DNA of 64,000 nt from Anticarsia gemmatalis (lineage: Eukaryota; Arthropoda; Insecta; Lepidoptera; Erebidae): the NCBI RefSeq assembly GCF_050436995.1, contig NC_134765.1:3127501-3191500 (forward strand), read 5' to 3'. How positions within the stretch are numbered: position 1 is the first letter of the stretch; every line of letters begins with the position of its first letter. The position numbers were made by a program, and so were the translations under genes. Below, piece after piece: positions 1 through 12,290 of the stretch. Below the pieces are notes generated by a model. It ran no database searches. It had not been told where the DNA came from and saw only the letters and a program-made list of their open reading frames with translations.

Positions 1-671
1 CTGCATATTAATTGTTGACTAACCGCAATGATTAAATCGATAACTTCATACAAAAAAGTACATATACCGACCGAATTGAGCGCCTCCTCCTTTAAAGTCG
101 TTTAAAGAAATACAATTATTAATGTGACTGTGTATACAAATATACAAGGTGTGGCGTAAATAATGGATAATCCTTTACCAGCGGATGGGCGACAACCCAA
201 CTGATCTAAATATCAAAATTTACCTCTGGCACAAGTATCATAGATTTTGAGATTTTGGCCATTTTGTGTGTTTTTTAAGAAAGCAATTTAAGCTCGTTCT
301 TTTTAATGCTGTGATCACAATTTAAGGCTTTTTTTAAATCCGTTTGTTGCAAATAAATCCTGAATAGATGTGCTATTGAATCTACAATCTTGTTTTGTTA
401 TTACTACTTGTTTTTTATTTAAATTATGCATTCAAAATTGAATTTTATAATCTTTCACAACATTTGTGCAACTTTGAGCACTTGTGGTGAAAAAAAAATG
501 TATGGTGGCTTTACTGCCCACGCCATAAATAATTTCTAAATTTTATTAGAATTCTAAATTGGTATAACATGCAGCATTAATACCGATTATTGTCAAAATA
601 TTACAAAGAACTTAAATTATTAACACTTTTGCCGGTCGACTAATTAAATTTTTTCACGCTAAGCGCGTTCT

Positions 672-945
672 AGATTCAATAGCACATCTATTCAGGATTT
701 AATTGCAAAACACGGATTTAAAAAACGTCTTAATTTGTGATCACAGCACCAAAAAGTACGAGCGTAAATCGCTTTCTTAAACACACATAATGGACAATTT
801 TTTTTGCAAATAAATCCTAAATTGATGTGCTATTGAACCTAATATCTTGTTTTGTTATTACTACTTGTCTTTTATTTAAACTATGCATTCAAAGTTAAAT
901 TTTATAATTTTTCAAAACTTTTGTGCAACTTTGAGCACTTGTGTG
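672..945. repeat. Internal rearranged copies of the arms of the 145-1964 element
   Basis: Bases 672-800 repeat the right-arm sequence seen at about 1718-1850 in the same orientation (AGATTCAATAGCACATC through to ACACACA). Bases 803-945 repeat the left-arm sequence seen at about 347-490 (GCAAATAAATCCT through to TTTGAGCACTTGTG). The two pieces are joined directly, so the spacer contains a truncated head-to-head junction. This suggests a second element inserted or recombined within the first. It is more diverged than the outer arms are from each other. Confidence 0.7.
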
Positions 946-993
946 CAGTGTTGAAAAGAAAAAAAGAAATATAAAACATAAATACTATTCAAA

Positions 994-1255
994 TCTATAC
1001 TAATATTATAAAGTTGAAGAGTTTGTTTGTTTGTTTGTTTGTTTGTTTGAACGCGCTAATCTCAGGAACTACTGGTCCGATTTGAAAAATTCTTTCAGTG
1101 TTAGATAGCCCATTTATCGAGGAAGGCTATAGGCTATATATCATCACGCTACGACCAATAGGAGCAGAGCAGCTGTAAAAAATGTTACAATAACGGGGAA
1201 AATTTTGACCCATTCTCTCTTATGTGACGCAAGCGAAGTTGCGCGGGTCAGCTAG
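994..1255 (+). mobile_element. Non-autonomous Helitron, complete, nested
   Basis: The element starts TCTATACTAATATTATAAAG directly after a host A (993) and ends CTAG directly before a host T (1256), the A|TC...CTAG|T signature of Helitrons. Just before the end, CGCAA-GCGAAG-TTGCG forms the short 3' hairpin. A TTTG microsatellite lies at 1021-1050. No Rep/helicase is present at 262 bp. It sits in the spacer of the larger inverted-repeat element. The same family occurs on the other strand at 41144-41423 and 56760-56989. Confidence 0.8.
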
Positions 1256-1966
1256 TAATAAAGATAATTAGAAATCTAAAGGGAACTCTGTTGACAAAAA
1301 AATCATTTTTCATCAAATTGTAATACATTATTTTGAAATAGACTTGGTAGAAGCAGCACAGTTCCAAGCTTTTTTATCATCTAAATAATTTTTAATAGTG
1401 TAATAACCCTATAAACATGAATATTTGAAAGCAAACTTAGCTTAAACGCGCTGATAAAATGAAATTAGTCGACCGGCAAAAGTGTTAATAATTTAAGTTC
1501 GTTGTAATATTTTAACAATAATCGGTATTAATGCTGCGTGTTATACCATTTTAGAATTCTAATAAAATTTAGAAATTATTTATGGCGTGGGCAGTAAGGC
1601 CACCATACATTTTTTTTTCACCACAAGTGCTCAAAGTTGGACAAACGTCGTGAAAGATTATAAAATTTAACTTTGAATGCATAATTTAAATAAAAAACAA
1701 GTAGTAATAACAAAACAAGATTGTAGATTCAATAGCACATCTATTCAGGATTTATTTGCAAAAAACGGATTTAAAAAAAACCTTAAATTGTGATCACAGC
1801 ATCAAAAAGAACGAGCGTAAATCGCTTTTTTAAAAAAACACACAAAATGGCCAAAATCTCAAAAACTATGATACTTGTGCCAGAGATAAATTTTGATATT
1901 TAGATCAGTTGGGTGGTCGCCCATCCGCTGGTAAAGGATTATCCATTATTTACGCCACACCCTGTA

Positions 1967-2530
1967 TGCTCATGACTGTACAGTGTACATGCTTTCGTAT
2001 CCATATCACATATCATCTCGACATCATCTATCGTGTTAACCAAATTACAAATGCGGCTGACAAACAAATTCTTGTACCGAATTTCAAACATTAGTTAGTC
2101 ATTCAACTGCAAATATAAATTTGTCTGTTCACATGCCTGTCATATTAGCATGTATGTATTGTCACTTTCAAAGAGATCTGTCAGAAATGAAAATGATCAA
2201 CATGATAGAAAGTGATTCTTCGTATAATGGTATGTTTCGATTACGTTTTACTAATTACTTCTGTGGCTTGTGAGATGAAAGGTGTAGCCGAAGAAAGATT
2301 TTTTGTTTCATATCTAAATGGCAGGTATATATTTGCTACTTTTTTTCTTTAACCAACTTCACCACAGTTATGAGATATAGCGAAAAAAAATGATGTAGCC
2401 AGACACGGTTGAAATAGAAATCCTTGCTTGTCATAGAAAAGAGAAATTGCCACGAAAAGAAAAAAATGGACCCGTAAAGATAACTAATATTATAGAATGA
2501 AAGGGGGAAATTTAGATATCTGTAATATAA
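1967..2530. other. Unassigned AT-rich stretch
   Basis: No gene, RNA gene or recognisable repeat was seen here. The open frames are short and of low complexity. Confidence 0.5.
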
Positions 2531-2727
2531 GCAACAGTCACATAAGAGAGAATGGGTCATATTTTTCACTCTGCTCCTGTTTGTCGTAGCGTGATGATAT
2601 ATAGCCTATAAGCCTTCCTCAATAAATAGGCTACCCAAAAGTAATTTCGATTATTTAGATTTATTCAATTCGCACCAGGAGTTCGTGAGATTTGCGCGTT
2701 CTAACTCTTCAGCTTTATAATATTTGC
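2531..2727 (-). mobile_element. Degraded Helitron fragment
   Basis: Antisense copy of the 994-1255 family. The stretch retains CATAAGAGAGAATGGGTCA, then GTCGTAGCGTGATGATATAT with AGCCTATA, and CTCTTCAGCTTTATAATAT near the 5' end of the element. The CTAG terminus and the TCTATACT terminus are both lost or mutated, and an internal segment has diverged. Confidence 0.65.
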
Positions 2728-2984
2728 ATGTAGAAGTTAAGTTACCCTTATTCTACTAGACTACATAAATTAACTATTTAATAGCTGACTAACTAAATCA
2801 ATGTTATTAATTATTCAAGTTCATGTCAAGTTATGATATACAGACGAAAGTTTCCCCAAATATTTTGAACAAATATTTGTTTGAGGTGATTACTATCGCG
2901 TGAAATGTTATGATTGCATACTTGAGTGTCTAGACATAAATACCATCGTTAAAAGTGGAGGCTAAAAGTTACTAAACTAACCAT

Positions 2985-3130
2985 ATTACCATTGTAAATG
3001 CGAAGGCATGTCTGTTAAAGTGTGTAAACTACTGAAAAGCTTTTGATGATATTTTGCAGGGAGACAAACCGATTATGTGCTAGTATGGGATGTGTATCGT
3101 GATGATAAACAAAATATGTGATTCAATAAA
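2985..3130 (+). mobile_element. Degraded Helitron 5'-end-like repeat
   Basis: The stretch ATTGTAAATGCGAAGGCATGTCTGTT followed by a diverged ACTACTGAA-like motif resembles the common lepidopteran repeat start ATTATAAATGCGAAAGT, which is attached to Helitron-like elements. The copy is old, and its boundaries cannot be fixed. Confidence 0.35.
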
Positions 3131-3580
3131 TAATTAACATGAGAATAGTGAGTAGTTTTGATACATACATACATTGCCCAAAGGGCTAGACAGAGACGTC
3201 CCTTGCCTTATTTACATCCATTATTAAAATACTATGAAATTAATTCTACCACTTAACATGTTTCTATAGTTTGCAATAAATTGTTTTTAAAACCATTGAC
3301 AGACTTCACATCCGTATCAATTCATCTCTATGCATATCACGAATGTTATCACCATCAAGAATATGACAATGTAATGCAAATTATACTAATAGGGGTCACT
3401 GACCTCTCCACATACAGCCATTCATGCAAAATTTGTACGTGAACGATTTTAGTATTAACATTTATTAAGATGCGGTCTATGGCACTAACATTTGTAGACA
3501 ATCCTGTTTACGTGATGAAATGCATTGAACCGAAATTTGTTCTTGTGGTAAAATATTCATTATTTCCTATAGTCGCTTAT
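3131..3580. other. Unassigned AT-rich stretch
   Basis: A short repetitive ATACATACATACAT-like run lies near 3160-3175. Nothing else was recognised. Confidence 0.45.
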
Positions 3581-3589
3581 AGCTAGTTG

Positions 3590-3785
3590 CGTCAATCAAT
3601 GGTTCAAGCAATCTTTAGTGCGGACATTCCATAGATGACTTGTGGTATTAAATTTGAGCTGAACATCCCCGTGTTTTGGAGGGCGAGTAAAAAGTCAATG
3701 GTTGTTTCTGTGAATGAAGACACCAGTCTTTAAGTCTTCGAGGACAGTGAATAACTTGGACAGGTTGATCGTAACCATGCGATTT
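3590..3785 (+). mobile_element. 5S-rRNA-like SINE, degraded copy
   Basis: It matches the better-preserved copy at 7340-7592 block by block: TCAAGCAA, CGGACATTCCATAGATGAC, the TTGAGCTGAACATCCCCGTG block, GGAGGGC-AGTAAAAAGTC, and the 3' block GGTTGATCGTAACCAT. The head region corresponding to the first part of 5S is not readable. It is too diverged to be an active polymerase III template. Confidence 0.6.
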
Positions 3786-4074
3786 ATATAAGTATAACTG
3801 GTGTCTATGTTTGATATTGTATTAAATAAATTCACAATAATGTTTCTACTATTGTTTATTAAGCTAACTGTTTGCGTACAGTTGAACAATTTGCGTGAGT
3901 CACATGTAATGCAGTCGACTGTGAATGAGTTACAAACGCTTTTATAAAAGAGTAATTAAACGCAGTGTAACATGAAAAAATACAAATTGCTTTCAATCAC
4001 TGCATACTTTAAATTTAACTGTTATTAAGATAGTCTATAGTCCCTATCCCGAACATAGTCTGGGAGGACTGTAA

Positions 4075-4192
4075 CCCCCGGTTTCTGAGTCCACTTAGCG
4101 GTAGTTTATCTATTCAATAACGCTTTTTTTATATGAGTTTAAACGCTGTTGAATAGATAAACTACCGATAAATGTACCTCAGCAACCGGGGG
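4075..4192. mobile_element. PIF/Harbinger-like hairpin MITE, TAA target duplication
   Basis: The element begins CCCCCGGTTTCTGAG and ends with the reverse complement ACCGGGGG, flanked by TAA on both sides (4072-4074, 4193-4195). The arms run roughly 45-50 bases and include TAGTTTATCTATTCAATA and its inverse TTGAATAGATAAACTA. The centre is a short T-rich spacer. A three-base TWA duplication is typical of PIF/Harbinger, which is why that superfamily is suggested. A second full copy is at 63119-63250 and a deleted one at 51570-51648. Confidence 0.7.
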
Positions 4193-4195
4193 TAA

Positions 4196-7100
4196 GTCTA
4201 ACCTCTCCTTCAAGTAACCTTTGTCCACCAGTGGAGTAATTTATAACACTGCCGTAAACCAACAAAGAAGAACCCTCAACATTCAGGACGTCTATCCAAT
4301 ATTGAGACACTAATCAGTATCAAACAAGATTTTGTTTTTCTGTACGGACTTTCAATATGAAAACGAATATGAAGACGAAATATTTGTTCGGACCTTCAAT
4401 ATACAATGTACAATTACGACACCGACACCTAATTACTACCTAATCAGTACATACACATGCTCATTGTGTTGTTTCCTAACAGGTCATTACCGTTCGTCCC
4501 GTTAACCGCGTCTTGTTATTTTCGGTTGGAATGTCAAAGTGACGAGGCTCACAGCTATGTCAAGTATTTGTTTTGACTGTGAACTGTAAAACGCATCTGT
4601 TAACACCTTTGACTTCTTTGAGCTTTTTGAAATATACGGCTAGGGAAGTTACAGAATAGAACTGGAAGGAAGTATCCAAAAAATATATTTTCGTGTAAAG
4701 GAGAATAATAACAAAGGAAAAACAAAAATGGTTTTAAATGTGATGCAAAATTAAGAGGTTATTTGCAATAGTTGTATAAGAAACTTTGTAAAAATTATAG
4801 GACTAGAAAAGGAAAGTTTATGATTCCAAAAGACTGAGTAAACCACATACAAGCTTGATGCGTAGAATTAAGTAAAATCTGTGAATAATAATATGCTTGG
4901 ATTACATCATATATGCTAAAAAATTTAAATATATTTCTGCCGAAGGAGCGTCAAAGTGTCTTTTTAGAGCAAGAATCATAAAAACGCCTGAATTTCATAT
5001 TTATAAAGCGTTAACTAAAAAATCTTTTGAGTCTATTAAAACACTAAAGGAGTTCTTTAATCATTATGATTTATGAAAACTGCTAAAATATTTAAATGAG
5101 TTGCGATGTTATCAAAGTAAATATTCTTCTGTATTTGGCCTACACGAAATTTAACGCCGGTTTTATCTTTGTTTTCTTTGTTAATATCAAGGAAACGGGA
5201 TGCGAGACTTTTTTATTTTGGTTTCGTCTATAATTTGACAAGTCCAGAGTTGTTTTAAACGCGGAAGTCTGACTAATTGGCGATGATAAATTCTCTGGAA
5301 GTTTCGTCACTAAAAACTGGTCTATGGCCATGATTAATGAAGGAGGGACAGAATTAGATATGGCCAGTTACCATTCACATGTCTCACGGATCCCTGATAA
5401 TTGATTTAACTACAAATATTTCTTAATGTGTTACTCGCGCACGCTTGGACGCCGCAGTCATTTATTCAACCACGTTTGCTAATAATATTAAAACTCCATT
5501 TGCGTTATGTAAGTTAATCGTATTAATATGATTAATACATTCGACAACCAATTGCAATATCAAATCACAATCAAGCGTGACACCTCATAAATTATCTTAA
5601 CTTAAGAATATTTGTTTCGTCACGGCGAGGTTAATCGAATTTCTTGTGACCCCATCAAGGGATAGTCTTTATTACAGTGAATGCTTACGTCAATCACCAA
5701 GGAAATTCGGATGGACGCATCGCGTTACGTCAGGAAAACATTTACAATCGGATACATTTGTGAAGGCATAACGTTGCATGTTTATCTATCGACTGAACTA
5801 ATATCTCTGGAGGCGGATTTATTTTAATGCTCTACAATATTATGTAACAGTATTTTGTGACTCCGGATTTAGAATTTCAGCCGTATAGTCGCGGAAGCAG
5901 GTTTCCTGCCGACTTAATAAAAATCGTGCATACTTTGGACGATTTTATCAAAAAAGATTTAAAAGGAGTGAAACTGGGCTAGATTTATTCGTATCACTGA
6001 TATGTCTGTGGTGTGTTAAAGCTTATATTTGGTAGTCTGGTTAATATCTTCCGCATTCCTGAGTTCATTCTATTTCTGTATTACTTTCGTTTATGGTGTG
6101 TTTTGATTACATGTGTTAATAAACATTCGTTTTATTTCTTCCTCCGAGAACATCATTTTCGGCGTTAACCTTATTACTAGCTTTGATAAAGATTATGTTC
6201 ATATGTCAAAATATTTGTGTTTGAAATGTTCAACTTTATACGCAATATTTTATATATTTTGTCAGTTTTATTTCGTAAGTTTAATTTGTAATTGCGTTTC
6301 GTGTACGAAATATTTCATTTGTGTGTAACAATAGTTCGAAAAAAGTGCATATTTGTTAGCATTTTTAAAATAAATAAATATTGTTTCAACAAGAATATAA
6401 ATTACCATATCCCTACATACTTAGGTCAATAGCTATTTTTAACGTTCATGCATAAGCAATATTATCTATTTAAATAATGTACTACAAGTATATTTTGACG
6501 CCTGTACATAAATAGCCAAGTTAACAATGATTTATGACAAAGCAAAGTAGGTTTATTTATCTATGAATAATAAAGATCTTTCGTTTAAAAGCATTGCTCG
6601 TAAAATACTAAGGTGGTTATTTCCAACGCCTTTTGTGTCTGAGTTTGAAAGATATACTAAGTGATATTTTTTGTTCAATATTATTTACCCAGATACATTC
6701 AAATCGCTCATTGTTCTCAATATTTTTGATTTCGATTTCAAAGTGCATTTCTTCGTATTTCGCAAAGTGGTATTGTATAATGCCGAATATATTTTGGCAA
6801 ATTGGTTTTTGAGATAGCATTGATTGCATAACTTATTTGATACAATCTAGTGACATATTTTGACGCAACATAACTATAAGTAGTAACATAATGCGGCCTA
6901 ATGACACGATTAACCGAATACAAAATATTTAACTTGACATTTACAGTTTACTTTCTAAGGTATTTTTATCGTACCGATGCCATATTTGAAGTTTCCTACG
7001 ATTTCTAAAATAGATAAGGATGTAGTATAATAAAGTTAGGTATCGGTTGTTACAAATCTCGCTTGTACGGTAAAGTAGCACAATCATAATCGATATTCAG

Positions 7101-7339
7101 ACATAGACGAGACAAGATCTCGATACAAGGTTCCACGCTTCGCTGAGCATTGACCATTAATCATCTTCGATTTTAGATAATACCAAGCTCTTGAGAGGAA
7201 AGTGGACTGAATGGCGTATAGGGAGCCTTATGCCTGTAGCAGACTGTGGTAGCACGAGATAAATATTAAGCTTAAAATAAAAAAAATGCTACTATTTTGA
7301 ATCAAATGTTTCTTTGCCTAAAAGTGAAAATTTAAAAGA
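4196..7339. other. Unassigned AT-rich stretch
   Basis: No gene, RNA gene or clear repeat family was recognised. Open frames near 5140-5331 and 6113-6829 are short, on conflicting strands, and lack recognisable domains. Confidence 0.45.
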
Positions 7340-7592
7340 GGCGCCCATAGCCTGCGCTCACCGGTCGGTAAACGATCTGTGGGTAAAGCAACCATTGGCG
7401 CGGTCATTCCGTAGATGGGTGACCGCATAGTGATATTTGAACTGGGCGTCTCCGTGCTTCGGAGGGCACGTTAAAAGTCGGTCCCGGTTGTTGTCTACTA
7501 AGAATACAGTCGTTAAGCCATGACAAGGGCCTCCCGGGCGGCTTGAATAACTTTGACACTAGGTTGACCATTAACCATACGACAAACATACA
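7340..7592 (+). mobile_element. 5S-rRNA-derived SINE, best-preserved copy
   Basis: The head GCGCCCATAGCC...CACCGGTCGG...GTAAAGCAACC...GGCGCGGTCATTCCGTAG and GATGGGTGACCGC aligns along its length with the 5S rRNA gene. It contains the internal control regions of 5S: an A-box-like AAAGCAAC and the GGTCA...GATGGGTGACCGC intermediate/C-box block. Downstream is a non-5S body (TGCTTCGGAGGGCACGTTAAAAGTC, GTCGTTAAGCCATG, ACACTAGGTTGACCATTAACC). The architecture, a pol III 5S-like promoter fused to an unrelated tail, is that of SINE3-type elements. Other copies: 3590, 31318 (-), 35086, 47975 (-). Confidence 0.7.
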
Positions 7593-8379
7593 GTCAAAAT
7601 TGGGTGAAAATGACAATTTATAAGTATTTCAAAGGTTTTATTATTACGTCTAAGCAAGCGGTTATGGCTTCAGTCAGTACATTTCATTCTTCGCGATGCA
7701 CTGAGTACAATATATAAAGAATGGGCGATCGTGACCATCAATGACGTAACATACTGAGTAGGTACTATGACGGAGTAGTTAGTGCAGCAGTATTTCTTTT
7801 TATATACAGCTCGGTTCCATTTTTTCGAAGATTAACTTGACGTTTTTGGCAAATTATTAAATAATAAAAGTTATTCTAAAAATAACTGTACTTTACGATG
7901 GTTAATTCAGTATTTAGTGAAAATCTGTAAAAACGTTTGTTACTGTAAATATTAAACTCAAATCTGTAGCCGGCTTTATAAGTGTACTCCCCGATAAGTT
8001 TTGATATAACCCATTGTCTTAGATTCTACTTTCTTTATTGTGGCTGATATCACCCTCTACTATCCTTAATAGTGGCCCGAAGTTTAGTAAACTGTTCAAT
8101 ATAATGCAAAAAGCTTGCTCTCATGGGAGATGGCACATGGGACGAAAATTGCAAATGGTAAAACGTGCAAATTTGATTTTCTTCTCTTTTAATATTACAT
8201 CATTTCGCCGGAGCCCCGCTCCGCGAGGCTCCCTCTTTTGGATGGATTTACTTCTTTCTTCTAACCTAACCTATTCATGTTGACCAGTCTGTTCAGTCAA
8301 AAGTACTTTTGACTTATTTTGCTAGTGAATAGTACTTTCGACTGATTAAGTTTTGACTGCAACATATATTATATAAGAT
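7593..8379. other. Unassigned stretch
   Basis: No repeat family was recognised. An 81-codon frame at 8038-8283 includes a locally GC-richer patch (CGCCGGAGCCCCGCTCCGCGAG near 8208-8229) but no known domain. Confidence 0.4.
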
Positions 8380-8462
8380 ACAGTCTGGTGACAGATAAAC
8401 GCACAGGCAGACGGATGGACAGCTGTGTCTTAGTAATAGGGTTCTGTCTGAGTACGGATATT
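8380..8462 (-). repeat. Fragment of a widespread lepidopteran interspersed repeat
   Basis: CAGACGGATGGACAGC followed by GTCTTAGTAATAGGG and a diverged ...GAGTACGG is the antisense of the TACC...CCCTATTACTAAGAC...CTGTCCGTCTG unit common in Lepidoptera. The sense counterpart, with a different part preserved, is at 12045-12290. Confidence 0.5.
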
Positions 8463-11400
8463 ACTCACTATAGACCATCCATTGTGACCCAATGTCTTTT
8501 CATACAAACCTTATCACTACTCTTACATTTAGTAGACAAGGTGCTGTAAAAGTTTTGAGTGACCAATAAAGAGCTGGTGTTTCTTGTTCCTCGTTTTAAT
8601 GATAGCCAGTAATAATCCTTTTGTCTGTGTACTTTATCTTATTTATGAGTTAAGCTTTCTCCAGCCTAAAAATATTAAGTGTTCATATTTGCTGCTGCTG
8701 TGATGTGTTCAAAAATATAAATTTCCAGGACCATTTTGTCAATTATATTAACATATTACATTTTTAAGAGACATTGCTATTACATTATAACATCATCGTT
8801 TTCCCAGTGTCCATCCATTGCAGATGATTCAGGTGGCGTCAGACAGAAAAACATTTGTAACGGAGAAACATCTTCTATGGAGTCTTAAATAATCATGTAT
8901 CCAATTTATTTAACACAGCTTACTCAGAAATGCTGCTCATTTTATGTTATTGTCAGAAGTGAGTAGACCTTTAACCTTATGAGCTTGAGGTCGTAAATAA
9001 CAAGCACAAAAACTCGAGTCAAAATGTGTTTCAAATATTGATAAACCAACAATAGAATGGACCCAGACTGATACATGTCCGTCTATTAGTTGACAAAACA
9101 TGTTGAAGGTTTTCTAAAGCAATTGAAAGTGATGTAACTTATATATGTAGGTTTAAGAACTAACAATCACTTTCTTCGTGTTGATTTATTATTAAAGGAT
9201 TTAGCTTTGGTGTGATGCTTTCTTTTGTGGCGAACAGGAAATTCGTGTACTTATCGTGTAGAGAATAGGTACACCCACTTGCGGATATTATGTCATGAGT
9301 ACTTTCTAGAAAAAATCTGCATTGGTTTTTTTTGTAAGTCACCGAGCGTCTCGAAAAACAATAGATTCAAGGGCTGCTCCGCCTTTAAAAACAAATTAAC
9401 TTTGATTTGTCTTTGAAATCCATGTTTTTGGTAGCTCCAAAGATTGCAATTTTCATTCATTTGGTTCGTGTGGGATTGGTTCATGTGTCCAATAGCTAGT
9501 CACTAAATAAGGTAAATAACGATTTTGAATACCACGTTTTGAGGGTCTTCTTTTAGCATTTATGACCAAGCTTCCATGGCTTATAATTCAGATAATTCAG
9601 AATGGTTCAAATCTCGTCTTAAAATATTCAGATTTATTTCATGAAACCGTGCGTAGGTTGAACCCCGGTAGGTAATTATAAAACAACTTAATACACGTTG
9701 GTAGCTCGGACTAACCTATGAATACGTAATTATTTAGCCTCCGGTGTATCATCTGATACTACTGAATTAACCGTTATTATAAACAAGAACAAAGTATACT
9801 TGATTACTTATTTACACATTACAAAGTATGAAGCAGAAATATTTAGACTTTATTTCTTGTAGGGTACATATATTTCTGGAACTTACGTAAATTATATTTG
9901 ATGTCAAACTAAAGATCACACGATATCTGTAGATGTTTTTTTATTGTCATTTTTATTCTTAAACCTACAGTTTCAAGATTGATTTAAAGTAACAAAACAC
10001 TGTATAACTCATTACTACTCATCAGAGCTTACACAATGTATCTTATATACTAAGATAGTTAGTATATGTTTAGCCCCCCATGTTTAGTTTCATATCCCCC
10101 CTAAAAATAGGTCGGGAGTTACTAATGTCACATTACAATATGTAAATATCTCGTTACAAATCAACACTATGTAATCATAGACGCAGTTGGGGAATATTTG
10201 CCTCTGTGCATTTCAAAGCACGACTTTATCATGTTAAAAGGTCTTCATAACTCAATTTGTCATACTCATTGTATGAAGTAACATCTACTACATCGGTATC
10301 TACTCAAATTTCTGTCAATATCGTATCGATATGTCATGGAGATTTCACTCGATGTCACAACACCATGCAACACTATATGCATATACGTGATCAGTAACAT
10401 GATTGTCGTTTATGTCATTTGTAGCTAGGGATGTATGTAGCAACGTAACCGAAACCAAACCATTTTCGGATATCATCTACATTATGCAAAAGCGTTGTCC
10501 TTTTGACGCCAGTTCTCCCTGCTGTGTATTAGTCGTACCCAGGTTTTGCCGGAGAAACCATCGGATTTGCAAATGCGATAGTATTCTATTCGGTACTAAT
10601 ATAAAAGTTTCGGATAATTGCGTTAAGAGGCGTTTTTTACGTAAGGGAGTCTTCGAAACCATCCGTAACTAACAGATAATTTTAATCATTCATTGTCAAT
10701 TTCATAATGTTGCCTTAACCGTATCCGAATTCGATAAAATCTTATAAATATATCTCAATAACTGTATCCGAACTTGATATGACAACATCCACACACCATG
10801 ATAGTTCAGTTGCGATACTTGTCCCCAATATATTAGCATAACTAGAATCATATCAATGGGCTATGACGTGATCTATTATTGCAACTTAGAGCTCGTACAA
10901 CTGGTCTTAGTTTGATGAGTTGTTTTAATCATTTAAAGGTGTGTTAGTCGTATGAGTCAATTTTGTTGGTACCTATCTGGTTCGTGGAATCCGATAAATG
11001 TGAAGCAAAAGCAGTTTCTTGAATGATTCTGCTTGATTTTCGAAAGAAAAGAGTGGATGCGGGATTAAAATCGGGTCAATTATCGAAACTGGAACCTTAT
11101 TGGTCGATAAAATCAAAGAGATTAACTACAATATTTACTTCTAGTTGCCTTATCTTAATATCAAAATTGAGGATTTAGGCGCGTATTTGTATATAAGAAG
11201 GACTTCGACGGTATTACGTTAGTTTTAGGCAAAGGGACAAAGCCCAATATTAAGTTACCGAAACTTTATTTTTATTTAGGGCTTAAATAAATCGTCTGGT
11301 TTAAAAATAGGCAACTCTCTACAGATACACGGTACATGGAAAACTGGCACGATTTTTCGCACGTATTCGAATTTAGGCGTTAAAATATTGGAAAGTGGTC

Positions 11401-12044
11401 ATCTATTATTCAAAAAGGTTCACACCATTGCGGTGACACACCAGCTTTTCCGACAAAAGAAATTTGCTACAGGGTTGACATTATTTATGTACGACTGTCG
11501 CAGATTGTCTAAAATCTGGAGCTTCAACCGTTGATTTTTTACCTACGATTCTTCTTCGTTGCTTTCTTTTTACTATTTATGCCCTGCCTATGTTGGCTAT
11601 GTTTAATATAGTAGGTTTGTTCCTAGAACTACGATAGCACACTCTTTCTTTACAATATTTGGAATACGTAAGCATTCTGACGAAAAATCTGATTTTTATC
11701 TCGCGTCTCGTATTTTTATTTCATCATCACTACTCACAAATCTGTCAGCCCTACATTAGCAGTATATTTTTAATAGTGAAATGATCTGAGCGATTGTGAG
11801 GTTGACAAGTGAATGGTGACACCATGGTCCCCATAATGTCATGACAAACAATATGATTCGTCTCGGTTTGCGCCACAACTGAACCATTGTGCAAGGGACA
11901 TGAGATAGAAATGTTAGCCAAGTTGCATATGTTCGTAAAAATGGAACGAAAGATAAATGTGTTTCCTAATATCATTATTTGTTGAGGATTTCCTAGTATT
12001 TGTTTAAGTGACGGAAAGCAAATGTGCCTGAGTGGTGTCATGAT
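8463..12044. other. Unassigned AT-rich stretch
   Basis: No gene is supported. Short frames at 10403-10672 (+) and 11751-12041 (-) carry no domain that can be named. A ~20-base imperfect duplication, CCGTATCCGAATTCGAT and TGTATCCGAACTTGAT, lies near 10720 and 10763. No transposon termini were seen. Confidence 0.4.
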
Positions 12045-12290
12045 AGCGCTTTTTAGGGATCTGTGCCCAAACGGTGAAAACGGAGTCCTATTACTAAGCT
12101 CCGCTTTGTGTCATTAGGCTGTATCTCATGAACCGTACCAGCTAGGATGCTGAAATTTTCACAAATTATGTATTTGCGTTGCTGCCACAAACACAAATAC
12201 AAAAAATTAAAAACATATATATATTAAAGGGGTTCCGATACGATAAGTGTTTTTTTTCGTATCTTATTGGAACGCGGGTTGCGGGTAAAA
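12045..12290 (+). repeat. Widespread lepidopteran interspersed repeat (unclassified)
   Basis: The order TTTTTAGGGATCTGTGCC, AAACGGTGAAAACGGAGTCC, TATTACTAAG, GGCTGTATCTCATGAACCGT, GCTGAAATTTTCACA and GGGGTTCCGATACGA follows a repeat often seen in moth and butterfly genomes that carries a GGGTTCCGTACC-type start. The class is uncertain. This copy is diverged, and the usual CTGTCCGTCTGTC region is deleted between 12105 and 12115. Confidence 0.55.

Larger units (their letters stand above)
145..1964. mobile_element. Long-inverted-repeat DNA element (foldback/MITE-like), TA target site
   Basis: The ends CAAGGTGTGGCGTAAATAATGG-like (left) and its reverse complement ending ACACCCTG (right) match over the whole arms, roughly 145-668 and 1446-1964. 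Arm landmarks found in mirror order include the GTCGAC site at 635 and 1468, the TTATGGCGTGGGCAGTAA stretch near 1582 with its mirror near 517, and the TGATCACAGCAT stretch near 1791 with its mirror near 308. A TA dinucleotide flanks both ends (143-144 and 1965-1966), as expected for Tc1/mariner-type targets. No transposase frame is visible, so it is non-autonomous. The spacer holds extra rearranged arm copies and a Helitron. Superfamily assignment is inference from TA flanks and the CAGGGTGT-type terminus. Confidence 0.75.

Noticed and set aside
7340..7450. Functional 5S rRNA gene
   Set aside because: The 5S-like part is too diverged, lacks a terminal T run, and continues into a SINE body; other copies show the same fusion.
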